Shown: positions 18,001 to 24,249 of the stretch, one piece after another
Layout: each line of letters begins with the position of its first letter
How positions within the stretch are numbered: position 1 is the first letter of the stretch
Virus record (IMG/VR): IMGVR_UViG_3300035070_002934
Span: 1 to 52,271 of that record
DNA: 52,271 bases
Origin: a virus
Strand: one strand, 5' to 3'
Translations under genes and position numbers: made by a program
Notes under the pieces: generated by a model
Told to the model about the DNA's origin: nothing
Database searches by the model: none
Seen by the model: the letters and a program-made list of their open reading frames with translations, nothing else

Positions 18001-19242
18001 AAGCAATTCGCCTTCCAATGGCGGCAACTCGGGCATAGTGTTTCTTGCTTCTGCCGGGTACGTTGCGTTTATTTCGTTTGGCACAATGGCAAGCGGGTTA
18101 TTCTGTACGGGTTGTACAGGCTCAAACGGTGGCGGCGTAAACTGCGGATTAGTCCTATCCATTGGGTGCCAGGCTTTTACCGCGCTCAATAATCCGCCTG
18201 CGCCTGCTGTAGCCTGGTCTAGTGAGTCACCACCATTTGCCCTGGTTTCTTCTTGGGCTTTTTGTATGTCGTCGATGGGGTTGGTTTCTGGCTTCTGTCT
18301 GAATGGTGCAGTAACTCCGGCAGACACACCACCCATTAATGCGCCAGCGGCGGCAGCATCGATAATTTCTTTCCAGTGCTCAGGCTGGAACATGCCCTGA
18401 TTATTATCTAGCCAATACTTCGCATGTTGTTCAACAATGGTTTGCAAACCTTCGGTAGAGCCTTCGGCCAGCATCTGCTTACCAACAAACTTCTTCACAC
18501 TTTCCGCTATCTGGTCGGTAGCTTCTCTGCCAACGCCTAATTTGTGAAGGATTCTCATCTGCGGTAAGGCATCTAACAGGCCAGCGACAGCACCATGAGC
18601 GAAGGCGTTGCCAGCCTTGTTCTCTCCTTCAATATCGGCTGTTTCGCCATAAATAGACCCCGTTTCCATCCCTGCGCTTGACCCATAAGCGCCAGCAAGA
18701 GCCCCCCTTGACGCCGCTTTAGCCAAGTGAGATGCGGCTGTTTTTTTGGCAATATCTAGTGAAACCCCTTTGGCAACCTCTGCGGCAATAATCTTCTCTG
18801 CGGCACTGGTTGCCAACTTCTTAGCGGCAATCGCACCAACGCCGCCAGACAACAAGCTAGCTGCAAGCATTGGCCCTTGCTCACCCGCGGTATATAACGC
18901 CCAATCAACCGCATCACCAAAGCCTTCGATGTCCGTAAAGCCTCGAACATTACCCGCATTTTCTTCGGCTTCCCTCATGTTGGCTTCGTAGCCTGAAAGC
19001 CCCCACTCCTTCAGTGACTCACTGCCAAGCGCATCACCGAAAGCGGAGACAAGGCCATAACTGATGCCTTGTAGGTGATCTACGCCAGCTTTAGCCCCCT
19101 TAGTTATCTGCCAAGATTCTTTTTTTGGTGCAGCTTGCGCTTCCTCTGGCGGCAAATAATCCGGGGCGCTCCCCACATCATACCAATCCTCATTTCTCTG
19201 TATGGTGTATTTGCTGATATCTTCAGGCTTAAAGAATGACAT
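6013..19242 (-). CDS. Giant polyvalent virion protein (DarB-like, methyltransferase-helicase-peptidase)
   Basis: 4409 aa, a quarter of the window, and the last gene of the late operon. Domains seen in order: an N-terminal Ala/Gly-rich amphipathic region (about 110-320) as in ejection proteins; a ParB/sulfiredoxin-like domain (ILTGRHRFDLAKR, G553); Glu/Lys-rich linkers; a short motif domain at about 1050-1085 (KGDTRTHKDRIKAAGGKW); an adenine methyltransferase (EPSVGSGNF from 1472, NPPFG 1537-1541); an SNF2/SF2 helicase (GAGKT 2216-2220, DEAHEF 2384-2389, GTPISNS, QREGRIIRQG from 2822); a metallopeptidase-like motif HEGYGH (3373-3378); and a C-terminal polyvalent-associated domain (about 3880-4300, SSPDFILRNFIRDAAHAW). 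Bcep22-type phages and phage P1 (DarB) carry related proteins, which enter the cell with the DNA and counter restriction. Methylation or translocation of incoming DNA is the likely role; substrate specificity is unknown. No frameshift is seen. Confidence 0.9.
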   Translation of the reverse strand: MSFFKPEDISKYTIQRNEDWYDVGSAPDYLPPEEAQAAPKKESWQITKGAKAGVDHLQGISYGLVSAFGDALGSESLKEWGLSGYEANMREAEENAGNVRGFTDIEGFGDAVDWALYTAGEQGPMLAASLLSGGVGAIAAKKLATSAAEKIIAAEVAKGVSLDIAKKTAASHLAKAASRGALAGAYGSSAGMETGSIYGETADIEGENKAGNAFAHGAVAGLLDALPQMRILHKLGVGREATDQIAESVKKFVGKQMLAEGSTEGLQTIVEQHAKYWLDNNQGMFQPEHWKEIIDAAAAGALMGGVSAGVTAPFRQKPETNPIDDIQKAQEETRANGGDSLDQATAGAGGLLSAVKAWHPMDRTNPQFTPPPFEPVQPVQNNPLAIVPNEINATYPAEARNTMPELPPLEGELLEKDPQLGIDRLRLDRPFIDGQQGDPELGGPDNWIGKEDKPLITRRNDRERLALPPPMEKAKVAKLDNESTDSGQSFDPKRKQARVNLDELTLSEDVPQFKSGASKDGVVEQLRGEYDEVGMAPIQVWVRKNGKKEILTGRHRFDLAKRSNQKDIPAQLHYEADGFTADHGKALDAILNIRDNQGSVKDYVEFFRSSGITEQESEKLGITSRQLGRRAYTIAKEGSDSLVTALRNDQITEAAAEAITRVAPKDEAYQAIGLKAIQDGKTQSVAVNMIRAAKTLKSKPDMTQEGDLFGFDDSAMKQAEAMAKAASSKQRQIKERIAAVKGAAKNPKLAKQEGVDVKDPESLKRRIAELTAEAERYEEWHKHPDLLREIQSEVSGQDFQLETQTEESLAQQEAEATKANQAEAEAKAQEEARIDADKEVDSFTLSGSDSAADIAMANGQTDIFADTPESKTESKGQQEDNSSTPFEMEARNEESKPKEPKVKPKPKPKSEKAYDPENSKISALLRANVEASSKKEIARDIAEITIKHGRRLTDSEISDLAAKHGTEERVIKEITNSPVGYDYIMMMSEIGNKHAIEFREAHRIRRAEGQKSESDQAKKPKDALQDAVIESDSPLYIEEISDKAILVKGDTRTHKDRIKAAGGKWHSRQQGWMFPKSRESSVRDKLADLLGKSDQATPKSDQAESQNTGLAEQMAAMSDDDLLALIDEVANESNPVDNTKPVKERKPSSKKEGGKRKLTPRKTKAEKLESAPSESDKERAAAEIAKSMGVNVSKAGMNAINGLAELFGGKGTLSSGLTFDEQTYEKAKPHFVSMLRDFQAAGKDLKDLIRAILDNFGVGVKPYIVRFAQDIRNGQLEESADDNQINTGNSEEQRGGSGEIREDGADGIGEGDKSPGSDGDGRNGSIDGIGSGESDSSERSNTNNPEAPGFSLENIEGIANGTDKQRVDANLAAIRLMKEIQSSGRYATTDEKNVLAKYVGWGGLSFVFDHTTKKKFAQEAHTELKALLTPTEYNNARSSTRTAFYTSKEIVKAMWQGVEAFGLGGSAMNVVEPSVGSGNFIGWQPSAMREKSKWSASELDTVTGNIAKLIYDDANIQVRGFQDTPFKSNVFSLAIGNPPFGSETITDERNPDISGLRIHNYMIAKSAKLLHEDGLMMMVVTHRFLDTLNENHRNLSSVVDFVGAVRLPNTAFKSNAGTEVTTDIVVFRKLKNGEKSSNTVWTDVNGNIDGIRINKYFESNPQNILGRLANDGTLRAGKEELTVHPTEEYGDIRSAVSIALKEMAKGYNLALTDEIKDSLAGEVLLSESSLPIGGMMLDADGKIQMRGDDTELGASIVEVTPSTPWTANGELLAELRDKLLNDETAFETAFRENLTNNGGALKSGYTSKPFKAIQAYSKREISKATLERELDSGIASSSLGDKYNKLKDLLAIRNTALSLIRAEKQDLGTIEQFRARLNKQYDAFAKTYGSKNKPASISASLNLLRDDISIESGLDSVDKKGNVKKHKIFSQRMMQPYKKPTKASDIHDAVNYSIREHGKVDIGYIAKLLGVSKLQARESLTKGNRPYLLKDPAIDELVFIDDYLSGNVKRKYHEAKDAGLVVNEKLLKSVLPKDKPVNKIKASVRASWMDAEVFEQFLQDVGIKAKVNVNRQLGTVRIATVNGSSNTEIGAQFKNDYKGIPELFEAAAAGKSLVIYTKDGNGNQVKHEEGTKQVNVLVNKMAQVFNTWASNNSSIMDRIAKNFNERVNTHIERKFNGRLYFTPVGQNPTIEMRKTQLDGALRMVQSKNVLLDHTVGAGKTFTSISGIMQRKRLGLSKKPMVVVPNHIIGAFTADFYELYPGANILTATEKQMKPAHRKQFFSRIATGDYDAVIIGHSHLRYLPNSLDSFAAVVNEKISELRAALEEAKSQAKESGRRGSSTKQIEDSISSMVDKIEKKKKAIESSHDAIGFDFSDLGVDYLVVDEAHEFKNLTYSTSSDRVVGMNDPKGSEKALDLLTKTRVVQGLDNGGVTFMTGTPISNSLVEVYTMMYYLGYDVLKDGSISHYDAFAGSFLNTETALEYTPTGSVKERVVLKGLSNMQELSVKYRQFADVITRADMVNIFAEDTAEKNEKNKTNDSTAFPIPKVKGGQRRLDLAPATETQREYNDYLIARMSAIEAIKGRQERKEYASIDNPLWVLSDARKASLDIRLVDPASRRDPTGKVARAAKNIKRIYDQWQNDKGAQLVFSDMGTPAKYAKGSVKKELKALASMAMSDAAATKLVNERIAFYDEDAYSKVLQDIVSRIEKAQQSGDIDASQEEALQDMISSLESSVLTADTGFSVYDDLKASLMEAGVPENEIAFIHDYDSVDKKKALFDQVNSGDVRVLIGSSAKMGAGTNAQKRLVALHHMDAPWRPSDMEQREGRIIRQGNDLYTRDPEGFEVEIVAYATQGSSDPVMWQILERKAAAIEQFRSGGLDEYVDDEGGDADSYAEFKASSTGNPIYKHKLQSDARLVEAQTDYYAASSSRSGAERVIENHDEYLARLYARKEAADKFSVTEFDMQSLDAAVSEQNKKFEKELSAFETAFESYEALSDEAKKGAKKPVRPIRPKIHAITHDYTKLLNERVVVPAMEAINAKVNSWSGSIALGENSSLEVDVSRNAFYSDKDKTVYDIEITYLHGRTPIYSYEKPAMATFIGSEDLLNKLNPLVAERAKSSVISETLQAIEAEKNAYAEAKKVVSKSAHKEKDRLEEERSFNDWLAVEVEVADAKEDQRRSTQANKYIERERKRNVKSSGKSKREDSIELMFEGETYKTLGMKVKNGNLFYDVYPSRNINSGEYVHVYAEKDKQANIEVKGVRHKPDGVELQDISFLESSTLFSINPKITAARKGAAITSAKANEIIDRITASWSKGRDNIVLVESFDDLPSAIKSQAKEYGAGRNEINGVFHEGKIYLVRENLMSALEVEEAIFHEGYGHYGIRKLLGENVGRELMRLFYAIGGARGFNEIAQKNGIDLKAYAEGLAKQPTEAKIQIMMDELLAHLAQSNKPGIKRAFKELIGKIRQFLRDRGFLKLADVDTNELLLVLKNARLAVEGKGPKNYSNNSEVIFNVGDGDERNTRTNSKASDKRLSENYVDYTDIPLMDVDDSGPMFSLRSAKTDEALNKFGLGAKRKAKLSEAINKVVAAENEKSLWSMFKHRAYEGMFDGLIGIDRAEKAVGVSGAENRGYIGARLATGIADVMHAILHYGAPKWKDGALQYKEGTQGLLDILGKAGKDLHSYLAWVGAHRAEELMAQGRENNLTQADIDDLKSRAKGKEALFKEIHREYKKLNKAMLDMAQESGLISAESRAKWESDWYIPFYREIEDEAGNVSLLAPRTSKGLSHQTSGIKQLKGGGQATNDLLENILANWMKLADASMKNSALVKTVDNLAGSDYLEEVAGENSVDFVGKKSDKNIIRIQRDGKPEYYKVNDPALLRAITHLSHPGFHDPVTKVGRYMKRLLTTGITSSPDFILRNFIRDAAHAWAINPDGFKLGVDSIKGLKDALREDPDYRELMFAGASFQGGYVHGTDPEASAQIIRRALEKKGLSPRALHAYESSLLDTPAKGLDAIKQGWQKYRELGDKVENANRLATYKAAKKSGKSILQAAFESKDLMDYSLRGNFAMMQYMIDLVPFMNARLQGMSKLVRAAHENPKRVLVEAGFKLALFSFALAMLNDDDERYQELPDWDKDANWHFWLGDDHYRLPKPFEIGIVFGTIPERLTHTLTGTQDAEKLLWSIKHNLWETMAINPTPQFAMPIIESVANRKFFFDQPIEGMSDEGKIESARYDENTSMTMRVLGEWTGYSPKKLEHLLNGYLGTMGMYALGIADMFADYATGRADKPEWKLEDLPVIKALYRGDTNKSTQYTTDVFDRWSEIDQVFRTINSFKKEGRTEEAEELRADNLEKLRYRRQLGKARNQLGDIRKQMDQLSRNRIITAEAKREKMDGLIEKRNAIAKKYAELTDEVF

Positions 19243-19249
19243 AGTTTAC

Positions 19250-20356
19250 CTATTTGGATTTGCCAAGGATTTGGGTGATTAACTCTTGCGCTTGCTGAAC
19301 TGAAATCTTATGCCGCTTCGCCATTTCTTCGGCATAGTAAGGGATTTGCCTTTGGTCAATAGACCCGCCAACAGATTGAATATCTCGCTCAATAGCTGCG
19401 GCTGCATTTGTAATAGAAGTTCGATTTGCGGCCTTATCAGCGCCTTTTGCTGTCATGCCTTGCTCGGCGCTTGGTTGTCTGTTTGATACCGCATATTGAG
19501 GCGCAAAAGATGGGTTAGTATTCTCTGAGAGCATTTGTAACAAGCCCTTTTCTTTCGGCTTGTTATCACTCAATATTGGCTGTGCTTGATCACTTCTCGC
19601 TCGACCAGACGACAATCTAGCTCGGAGCAAGTCTGCGGAACCCGACCCAAAGATTGTGTCAGCATCCGACAGGGCGGAATCTAAATCCTTCCCGCTAAGG
19701 CTAGATAGATTATAATCTTTAATTAACTGATCAACTTTCCCAGGGTCGAGACTGGTACTGGTTCTCTGCTTTCCTCCAGTCAGAAGGTTTAACTCATTAA
19801 TTAGCTGTCTCTTCTGGTCTTTGACGCGATTCATTTCTGAAATTTCTTTCTCAGACATTTGAATTGGATTGCCACTTTCATCAGTGCCAGACATGCGCTT
19901 GGTGAAGTACATATCCATATCGTGAAGCTCTTTCAGTCTTGACTCTATGGTTTGCCTTCGGTGCAAACTATCCTCGCCATCTCCACCCTTTCCTGTGCGC
20001 CTCAGATCCGTCAACGAACCATCCTTACCACGCTGAAATGCTGGCACTCCAGTCCCGTTCTCAACAAGGTTCCCACTGTCATCAATGTACAGGTCTGTCT
20101 TTTGGTCGCGCTGATCCAACGCCCACTGCCTGTCATTCTTGGTTCGTTCTCGCGCCTGCGCATCTTGCTTATCAGCAATGGCCTCATTGTTAGAGAATCG
20201 TGTGGCCTCAAGCTCTTGCGCCTGTCCAAACTTCTGATCATTCAGTGCCGCTTCTCTGGCCGCTGCCGCCTCTTTTCTGATTCTGTCGCCGATACCCTGT
20301 CCAACATTCGCCGCCGCGCCAAGGCCCATCTGTGCAAGCATTCCACTCATTCCCAT
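19250..20356 (-). CDS. Putative internal virion/ejection protein
   Basis: 368 aa, starting with a Met/Gly/Ala-rich hydrophobic segment (MGMSGMLAQMGLGAAANVGQ), then a long charged helical region rich in Gln, Arg and Glu (about 30-90) and a disordered Gly/Ser/Asp-rich middle. The C-terminus resembles a small helical domain (YYAEEMAKRHKISVQQAQEL). Its ATG overlaps the stop of the upstream gene (TAATG). It sits between tail genes and the giant polyvalent protein, where podoviruses keep proteins that are injected with the DNA. No motif proves the function. A second ATG at 20344 is possible. Confidence 0.6.
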   Translation of the reverse strand: MGMSGMLAQMGLGAAANVGQGIGDRIRKEAAAAREAALNDQKFGQAQELEATRFSNNEAIADKQDAQARERTKNDRQWALDQRDQKTDLYIDDSGNLVENGTGVPAFQRGKDGSLTDLRRTGKGGDGEDSLHRRQTIESRLKELHDMDMYFTKRMSGTDESGNPIQMSEKEISEMNRVKDQKRQLINELNLLTGGKQRTSTSLDPGKVDQLIKDYNLSSLSGKDLDSALSDADTIFGSGSADLLRARLSSGRARSDQAQPILSDNKPKEKGLLQMLSENTNPSFAPQYAVSNRQPSAEQGMTAKGADKAANRTSITNAAAAIERDIQSVGGSIDQRQIPYYAEEMAKRHKISVQQAQELITQILGKSK

Positions 20357-20931
20357 TATCTCACCCCTTGCGGCATTTGCTGTTGTGCATTATTTTGCAT
20401 TGGCTGTTGCTGCGCCTGGCCTTGTGACGGTTGCTGCTGTGCGCCCCCCGCCGCTTTTGATTCCATTTGCTCCAGTAGATCCAGCAATTGCGCGTACTGC
20501 TCCCGGTCGGAGGGTGTTAACGCCTCTTCTCCGGCCTCTTGAGCAAATAGGGTAACGCCATTATAAAAGGCGTCCTCGGTCATTTGCTTTTCGTTTTCTT
20601 TTGTCAATACGCCTTGCTTTTGCCCAAGCTCTGACATGGCTCTTGCCACTTCCATTCCTGCTTGAAACAAAACTTTTGGAGGGATTTTCTTGCCTGCCAA
20701 TGTCGCACTTTGGGCGCTCATTACCATGAGCCTGCCAAGCATGTTTGCCATGCCTGCCGCCGGATCTTGAGTGCTAAGATTGGTTTGCAACGCCTGCATG
20801 CCTGGCTTGGAGTACAGATAAGTGAGGGCTTGCCCGGCAACAACGTCATATTGCTCCTGAGTGCCTTCTACTGTTTTCGTTTGTGGTTGCTGTGGTTGCG
20901 GTGGTCGGCCGCCTGAAAGAATGCCTTGCAT
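20356..20931 (-). CDS. Virion-associated protein, Gln-rich tail
   Basis: 191 aa. A helical core at about 25-150 contains YDVVAGQALTYLYSKPGMQ and a hydrophobic stretch around GMANMLGRLMVMSAQSATLAG, long enough to sit in or on a membrane. Both ends are low-complexity: PPQPQQPQ near the start and a Gln/Pro-rich C-terminus. Small Ala/Gln-rich proteins of this kind accompany ejection proteins in podoviruses. Start and stop overlap or abut neighbours in the late operon. Family not recognised. Confidence 0.55.
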   Translation of the reverse strand: MQGILSGGRPPQPQQPQTKTVEGTQEQYDVVAGQALTYLYSKPGMQALQTNLSTQDPAAGMANMLGRLMVMSAQSATLAGKKIPPKVLFQAGMEVARAMSELGQKQGVLTKENEKQMTEDAFYNGVTLFAQEAGEEALTPSDREQYAQLLDLLEQMESKAAGGAQQQPSQGQAQQQPMQNNAQQQMPQGVR

Positions 20932-20958
20932 AGATAACGCCTTCTATTTTGCTTGCTA

Positions 20959-22062
20959 TTAGCTGGTACGAGAGGCAATGGGAGCGTCCCTATTATACCC
21001 GATTAGCGATGGTGTTGAAGAAAAGTGTTGAGAGGGTGATTTTGCCGGCTGCGGAGCGCTTGGCGACCTCATGGCCGCTGACGCCTTGGCTCTTGATGAG
21101 CCAGAAACTTGGCCACCGGAATTCTTTTCATTACCCTCTGTCGATGGTTGGTTAGGGTTGGCCATATCTCGGTTGCGGTACATCTCCATCATGGTTGGCG
21201 CTGCAATACCCAGTGGTGGAGCCACCATTCCAAGGCCAAATCCTATAGCGCTTTCCATTGTGGTTGGCTCTGCCATTTGCTCACCAAGAGCAAAGCCGTC
21301 CTCTGAATAGGTATGTCTTGCGTCTTCCGGCTTCATGGTCTCCATGCCAAGATTTGATGCCAGCATGCCGCCAAGTTTGGCAACACCTGGAATTGCACCC
21401 AGAGCGCTTGCCGCTTTTGTAATTCCTCCCGACAAAATGCCGCCAATAGTATTTTTGGCCCGCTCATGAGTCATCCCGGCTCGAATGCCGTTCAACGTAT
21501 CCTTCTCAGTCGGGTTTAGCGTCCCTTGCTGCTCTTTGTGCGCAAGCGTTCTGCCGTAGGAATCGTCTTTGTGCGCCAGCGCTGCCCTTGCTCTGGCTCT
21601 CGCGGTATGATCAATACCGGTTATCCCTGCCTTTTGCAGATCCCCATCATTGAGTCCTCCGGGGCCGGTCTCTGATAGTCCTCGATTATTGATATTCCCG
21701 TGCGGATTCATTCCTTCTGGACCAGCTATCCCGACATCGTTCAGGTCTTTCTCTGAAAATCCATAGTCGGCGCGGAATCCGCCAAATCCGCCAGTGTCTC
21801 TGTCGCCGTTATCGGCGCTGTCGCCAGTGGGTGAATTCTTGCCACCAACATCTGCCTGGCCGCCCCGACCCTGTTGGGCGGATTGATTGCTTCCAGCGCC
21901 AGACGAACCGCGACCACCCCCGGATCTGCCGCCGCCATCGCCTACGCCGGAACCGCCGCCATGAGCACCACCATCACCGCGATCATTGCCAAGGCCGCCA
22001 CCCATGCCAATAGAATGAATAGCGCCTTTCGATATAAGGCGCTCAAGCATATTGAAACGCAT
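20959..22062 (-). CDS. Gly-rich putative internal virion protein
   Basis: 367 aa from the ATG at 22062, which lies 4 nt after the stop of the upstream gene; a longer frame to 22113 would overlap that gene. Residues about 18-80 are extremely Gly-rich (GMGGGLGNDRGDGGAHGGG). The C-terminal half has a hydrophobic glycine-zipper-like region (GILSGGITKAASALGAIPG, and later IGFGLGMVAPPLGIAAP), typical of proteins that insert into membranes during DNA ejection. The last 60 residues are Ser/Pro/Lys-rich and probably disordered. The virion role is inferred from position and composition. Confidence 0.55.
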   Translation of the reverse strand: MRFNMLERLISKGAIHSIGMGGGLGNDRGDGGAHGGGSGVGDGGGRSGGGRGSSGAGSNQSAQQGRGGQADVGGKNSPTGDSADNGDRDTGGFGGFRADYGFSEKDLNDVGIAGPEGMNPHGNINNRGLSETGPGGLNDGDLQKAGITGIDHTARARARAALAHKDDSYGRTLAHKEQQGTLNPTEKDTLNGIRAGMTHERAKNTIGGILSGGITKAASALGAIPGVAKLGGMLASNLGMETMKPEDARHTYSEDGFALGEQMAEPTTMESAIGFGLGMVAPPLGIAAPTMMEMYRNRDMANPNQPSTEGNEKNSGGQVSGSSRAKASAAMRSPSAPQPAKSPSQHFSSTPSLIGYNRDAPIASRTS

Positions 22063-22066
22063 TATT

Positions 22067-22471
22067 TCACGCCCCTTGCTTCTTGGTGAGTGATCCATTC
22101 GTGAGCAATCCATTCGTCAATGATCCATAAGAACCCATGCCGGGGCTGCCACCCACAAAGTAACGCCTATCCTCCCTGTCTTCGCGCCTGTCTAGCGCTT
22201 TCATGTATTGTTCGTTTGCGTCTTTCTGCACCATATAATTAAGTCCGGCAGACGCGCCACCAGCCAGCATATTTGCAGCCCATTCGTTATTGTCGATGTA
22301 ATTAAATGCACTGGTAAATCCGCTACTTACCGTGTCAACGATAGGTGAAAACCAGCTGGAAGAGCTTGCCGCATCCCCGATATAACCATAATCCGGCTCA
22401 AATTCGAACGTCTGCGTAAGAGCGTCCGCCGACGAGCTGGCTGCATCCCCGATAAAATCAAGTATCCCCAT
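22067..22471 (-). CDS. Small virion-associated protein with internal duplication
   Basis: 134 aa. IGDAASSS occurs twice in the first 40 residues, separated by an acidic aromatic segment (FEFEPDYGY). A Gly/Ala-rich hydrophobic part follows (NMLAGGASAGLNYMVQ), then a highly charged helix (ALDRREDREDRR) and a short repeat SLTNGLLTNGSLTKK near the end, matched by direct repeats in the DNA at about 22084-22125. No known family. Same operon as the ejection-like proteins. Confidence 0.6.
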   Translation of the reverse strand: MGILDFIGDAASSSADALTQTFEFEPDYGYIGDAASSSSWFSPIVDTVSSGFTSAFNYIDNNEWAANMLAGGASAGLNYMVQKDANEQYMKALDRREDREDRRYFVGGSPGMGSYGSLTNGLLTNGSLTKKQGA

Positions 22472-22473
22472 AA

Positions 22474-23796
22474 TTACACCCCTACCGACGGAAACTCGGC
22501 TTGATTAAAATTATAGTTCCACATAGGTTGCGCCTCATAAACAGAGTTGAGAAAAACAAGATCAGCCTCGCGCATCCCAGTAACTTTTCGTGCGCCTGGC
22601 TGTTCTGTGTCGTACTGCTTTCCATTTTCGTCTACCCAGTAGCCATTAATTTTGTTAATGGCGGCCTGACCGGGAGAAACGCCGGTCTTTTCGTCAACCG
22701 CCCCCCACATGGAAGCGTTGGTCATGATGTCAGTAATTTTGGTGCTGTAACGATCAGTAATGATTCCTGCATCGGTTAGGTACTTCCCCTGAAGGTTATG
22801 GGCAACATTTCTATCGACCACCCCTGCGTCTACCGCCTCTTTCATCTTGGCGGTGACAATCTCGTGATCCCGCGCCCGCTCTGCTTCCCACACCTTCAAA
22901 TCCGCCGCAACTTTGTCCGCCGCCGCTGTATTCGCATACCCGGCATTGGCTACGCTAACGGTTGTTTGCTGAATTGCGTTCTCCCTGGCCGCGTTATTTG
23001 CCGCGTTCGCCGCAAATTCTGATTGTCGGTTTTCGGCATTCAGATAGTCCTGCCAAAATTGATTTTCCCGCTCAGCGTTGGCCCTGCTTACTTGTGTCTG
23101 ATTATTTGCATTGGCAACATTCACGTTCGTCTGATTATTGGCATTGCTGATGCTTACGTTGGTCTTGTTGGTCGCATTGGTTCGCCTGGCAGTATTCTCT
23201 TCGGCGATGTGCGTTAATGCTCGCTCGTTATAAGTGCCCGCATCCTGCGAGGCTATGGGCATTGCCCGGTCAATGGCTGCCCCATGCGCCGCGCCTGCTG
23301 CCATGGTGGTATTTAATAGCCCTCTGGCATTGGCTTGCTGAAGCCCTTCTGTTTTTGCCCGCTTAATGTAGTCACTGTTCCCATCAAGCAACTTTTGTAG
23401 GTGATAACTGGTCAGATCCTCTTTTGCTACCGCCTGTTTGTATGCCTCGTATTCATGAGCCTGCGCCATGGCTGCCGCCGCCGTTGCTGCCTTGGCTTTT
23501 GCTACGTCCGCCGGGTTCATTTTTGTCGTGGTATAGCCTGTTGAGCCATATTCGGTTACTGTGGCATTCGTTGGCGTGTACCCGGTATTCGGCTTGAGTA
23601 GTCCGCTTTTTGTGTCTGTCGCGGTATTTCTTGGTGGCTGCTCCGGGGTTGGTGCACTCAATAACGGCTGTTGTGTTGTGCTGGTTGAAGTCGTTGCTGA
23701 TCCCGCTTGTCCGGCCTTTGGTGCTAGTGCCGACCAGTCGCCCTTACTCCACTCATCTGGCAGTGCAAAGTTTGCTGATACATTTGTTAGAGCCAT
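22474..23796 (-). CDS. Putative internal virion/tail protein with hendecad repeats
   Basis: 440 aa. The first 90 residues are Thr/Pro/Gly-rich and probably flexible. Residues about 100-320 are Ala-rich and helical, containing three consecutive 11-residue units (N..TNVSISNA, NNQTNVNVANA, NNQTQVSRANA), the spacing of a right-handed coiled coil. The C-terminal 120 residues form a separate mixed domain (GYWVDENGKQYDTEQPG). Such long Asn/Ala helical repeats are seen in phage proteins that span the tail or periplasm. Role inferred only. Confidence 0.55.
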   Translation of the reverse strand: MALTNVSANFALPDEWSKGDWSALAPKAGQAGSATTSTSTTQQPLLSAPTPEQPPRNTATDTKSGLLKPNTGYTPTNATVTEYGSTGYTTTKMNPADVAKAKAATAAAAMAQAHEYEAYKQAVAKEDLTSYHLQKLLDGNSDYIKRAKTEGLQQANARGLLNTTMAAGAAHGAAIDRAMPIASQDAGTYNERALTHIAEENTARRTNATNKTNVSISNANNQTNVNVANANNQTQVSRANAERENQFWQDYLNAENRQSEFAANAANNAARENAIQQTTVSVANAGYANTAAADKVAADLKVWEAERARDHEIVTAKMKEAVDAGVVDRNVAHNLQGKYLTDAGIITDRYSTKITDIMTNASMWGAVDEKTGVSPGQAAINKINGYWVDENGKQYDTEQPGARKVTGMREADLVFLNSVYEAQPMWNYNFNQAEFPSVGV

Positions 23797-23799
23797 ATC

Positions 23800-24249
23800 T
23801 TAAACCCATCCTGTTGTTACATCGTAAGCCTCGATGTCGGCATACTCGGTCAGTGCGTTGATTGCTTCATAATGCGCCTTCTCAGCGGTAAAACAGGCTT
23901 GCACATGGTTGGCTACCGCCTTGGATAATGCGCTTGCCGTGGCGTAGTCGATGGTTACAAAGGTGCTGCCAGCCTTGAAGTCGATTGCGCTTGGGTAGTC
24001 GGTGTCCGTCTGCGCCAAGGTCAACACGGTTAACACGGAGTTAATCGCCGCCTGGTCTTCTTTGTCCGTGCCAACGGTTGCGCCGCCGAAGGATACACCG
24101 CCTTGCTCGTATTGCTTGCGTAGGGCGGTGACTTCGTTCAGTCGGGCTTGACGTAATTCGTCAATCGTCGGGGTGCTCTCTGCGATAATTGCGGCAACCT
24201 CACCTTCAGTCAGCTCCACACGTACACCGTTCACTAATCTAGTAGCCAT
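23800..24249 (-). CDS. Tail-fibre-associated protein, DUF4376-like
   Basis: 149 aa. The region from about 35 to 140 fits the DUF4376 pattern: a basic helix (ELRQARLNEVTALRKQYEQ), then GVSFGGATVGTDKEDQAAIN, a helix and FVTIDYATASALSKAV. Proteins of this family lie next to tail fibre genes and are thought to help their assembly or form part of the fibre. Here it directly follows the fibre-like gene with a 1-bp overlap. Confidence 0.7.
   Translation of the reverse strand: MATRLVNGVRVELTEGEVAAIIAESTPTIDELRQARLNEVTALRKQYEQGGVSFGGATVGTDKEDQAAINSVLTVLTLAQTDTDYPSAIDFKAGSTFVTIDYATASALSKAVANHVQACFTAEKAHYEAINALTEYADIEAYDVTTGWV

Noticed and set aside
17630-18400. 256-aa + strand ORF opposite the giant gene
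   Set aside because: Low-complexity Ser/Gly/Leu sequence mirroring the codon use of the giant gene; no ribosome binding site or family. The same applies to other long + strand ORFs at 13430-14014, 15608-16171 and 8905-9417.
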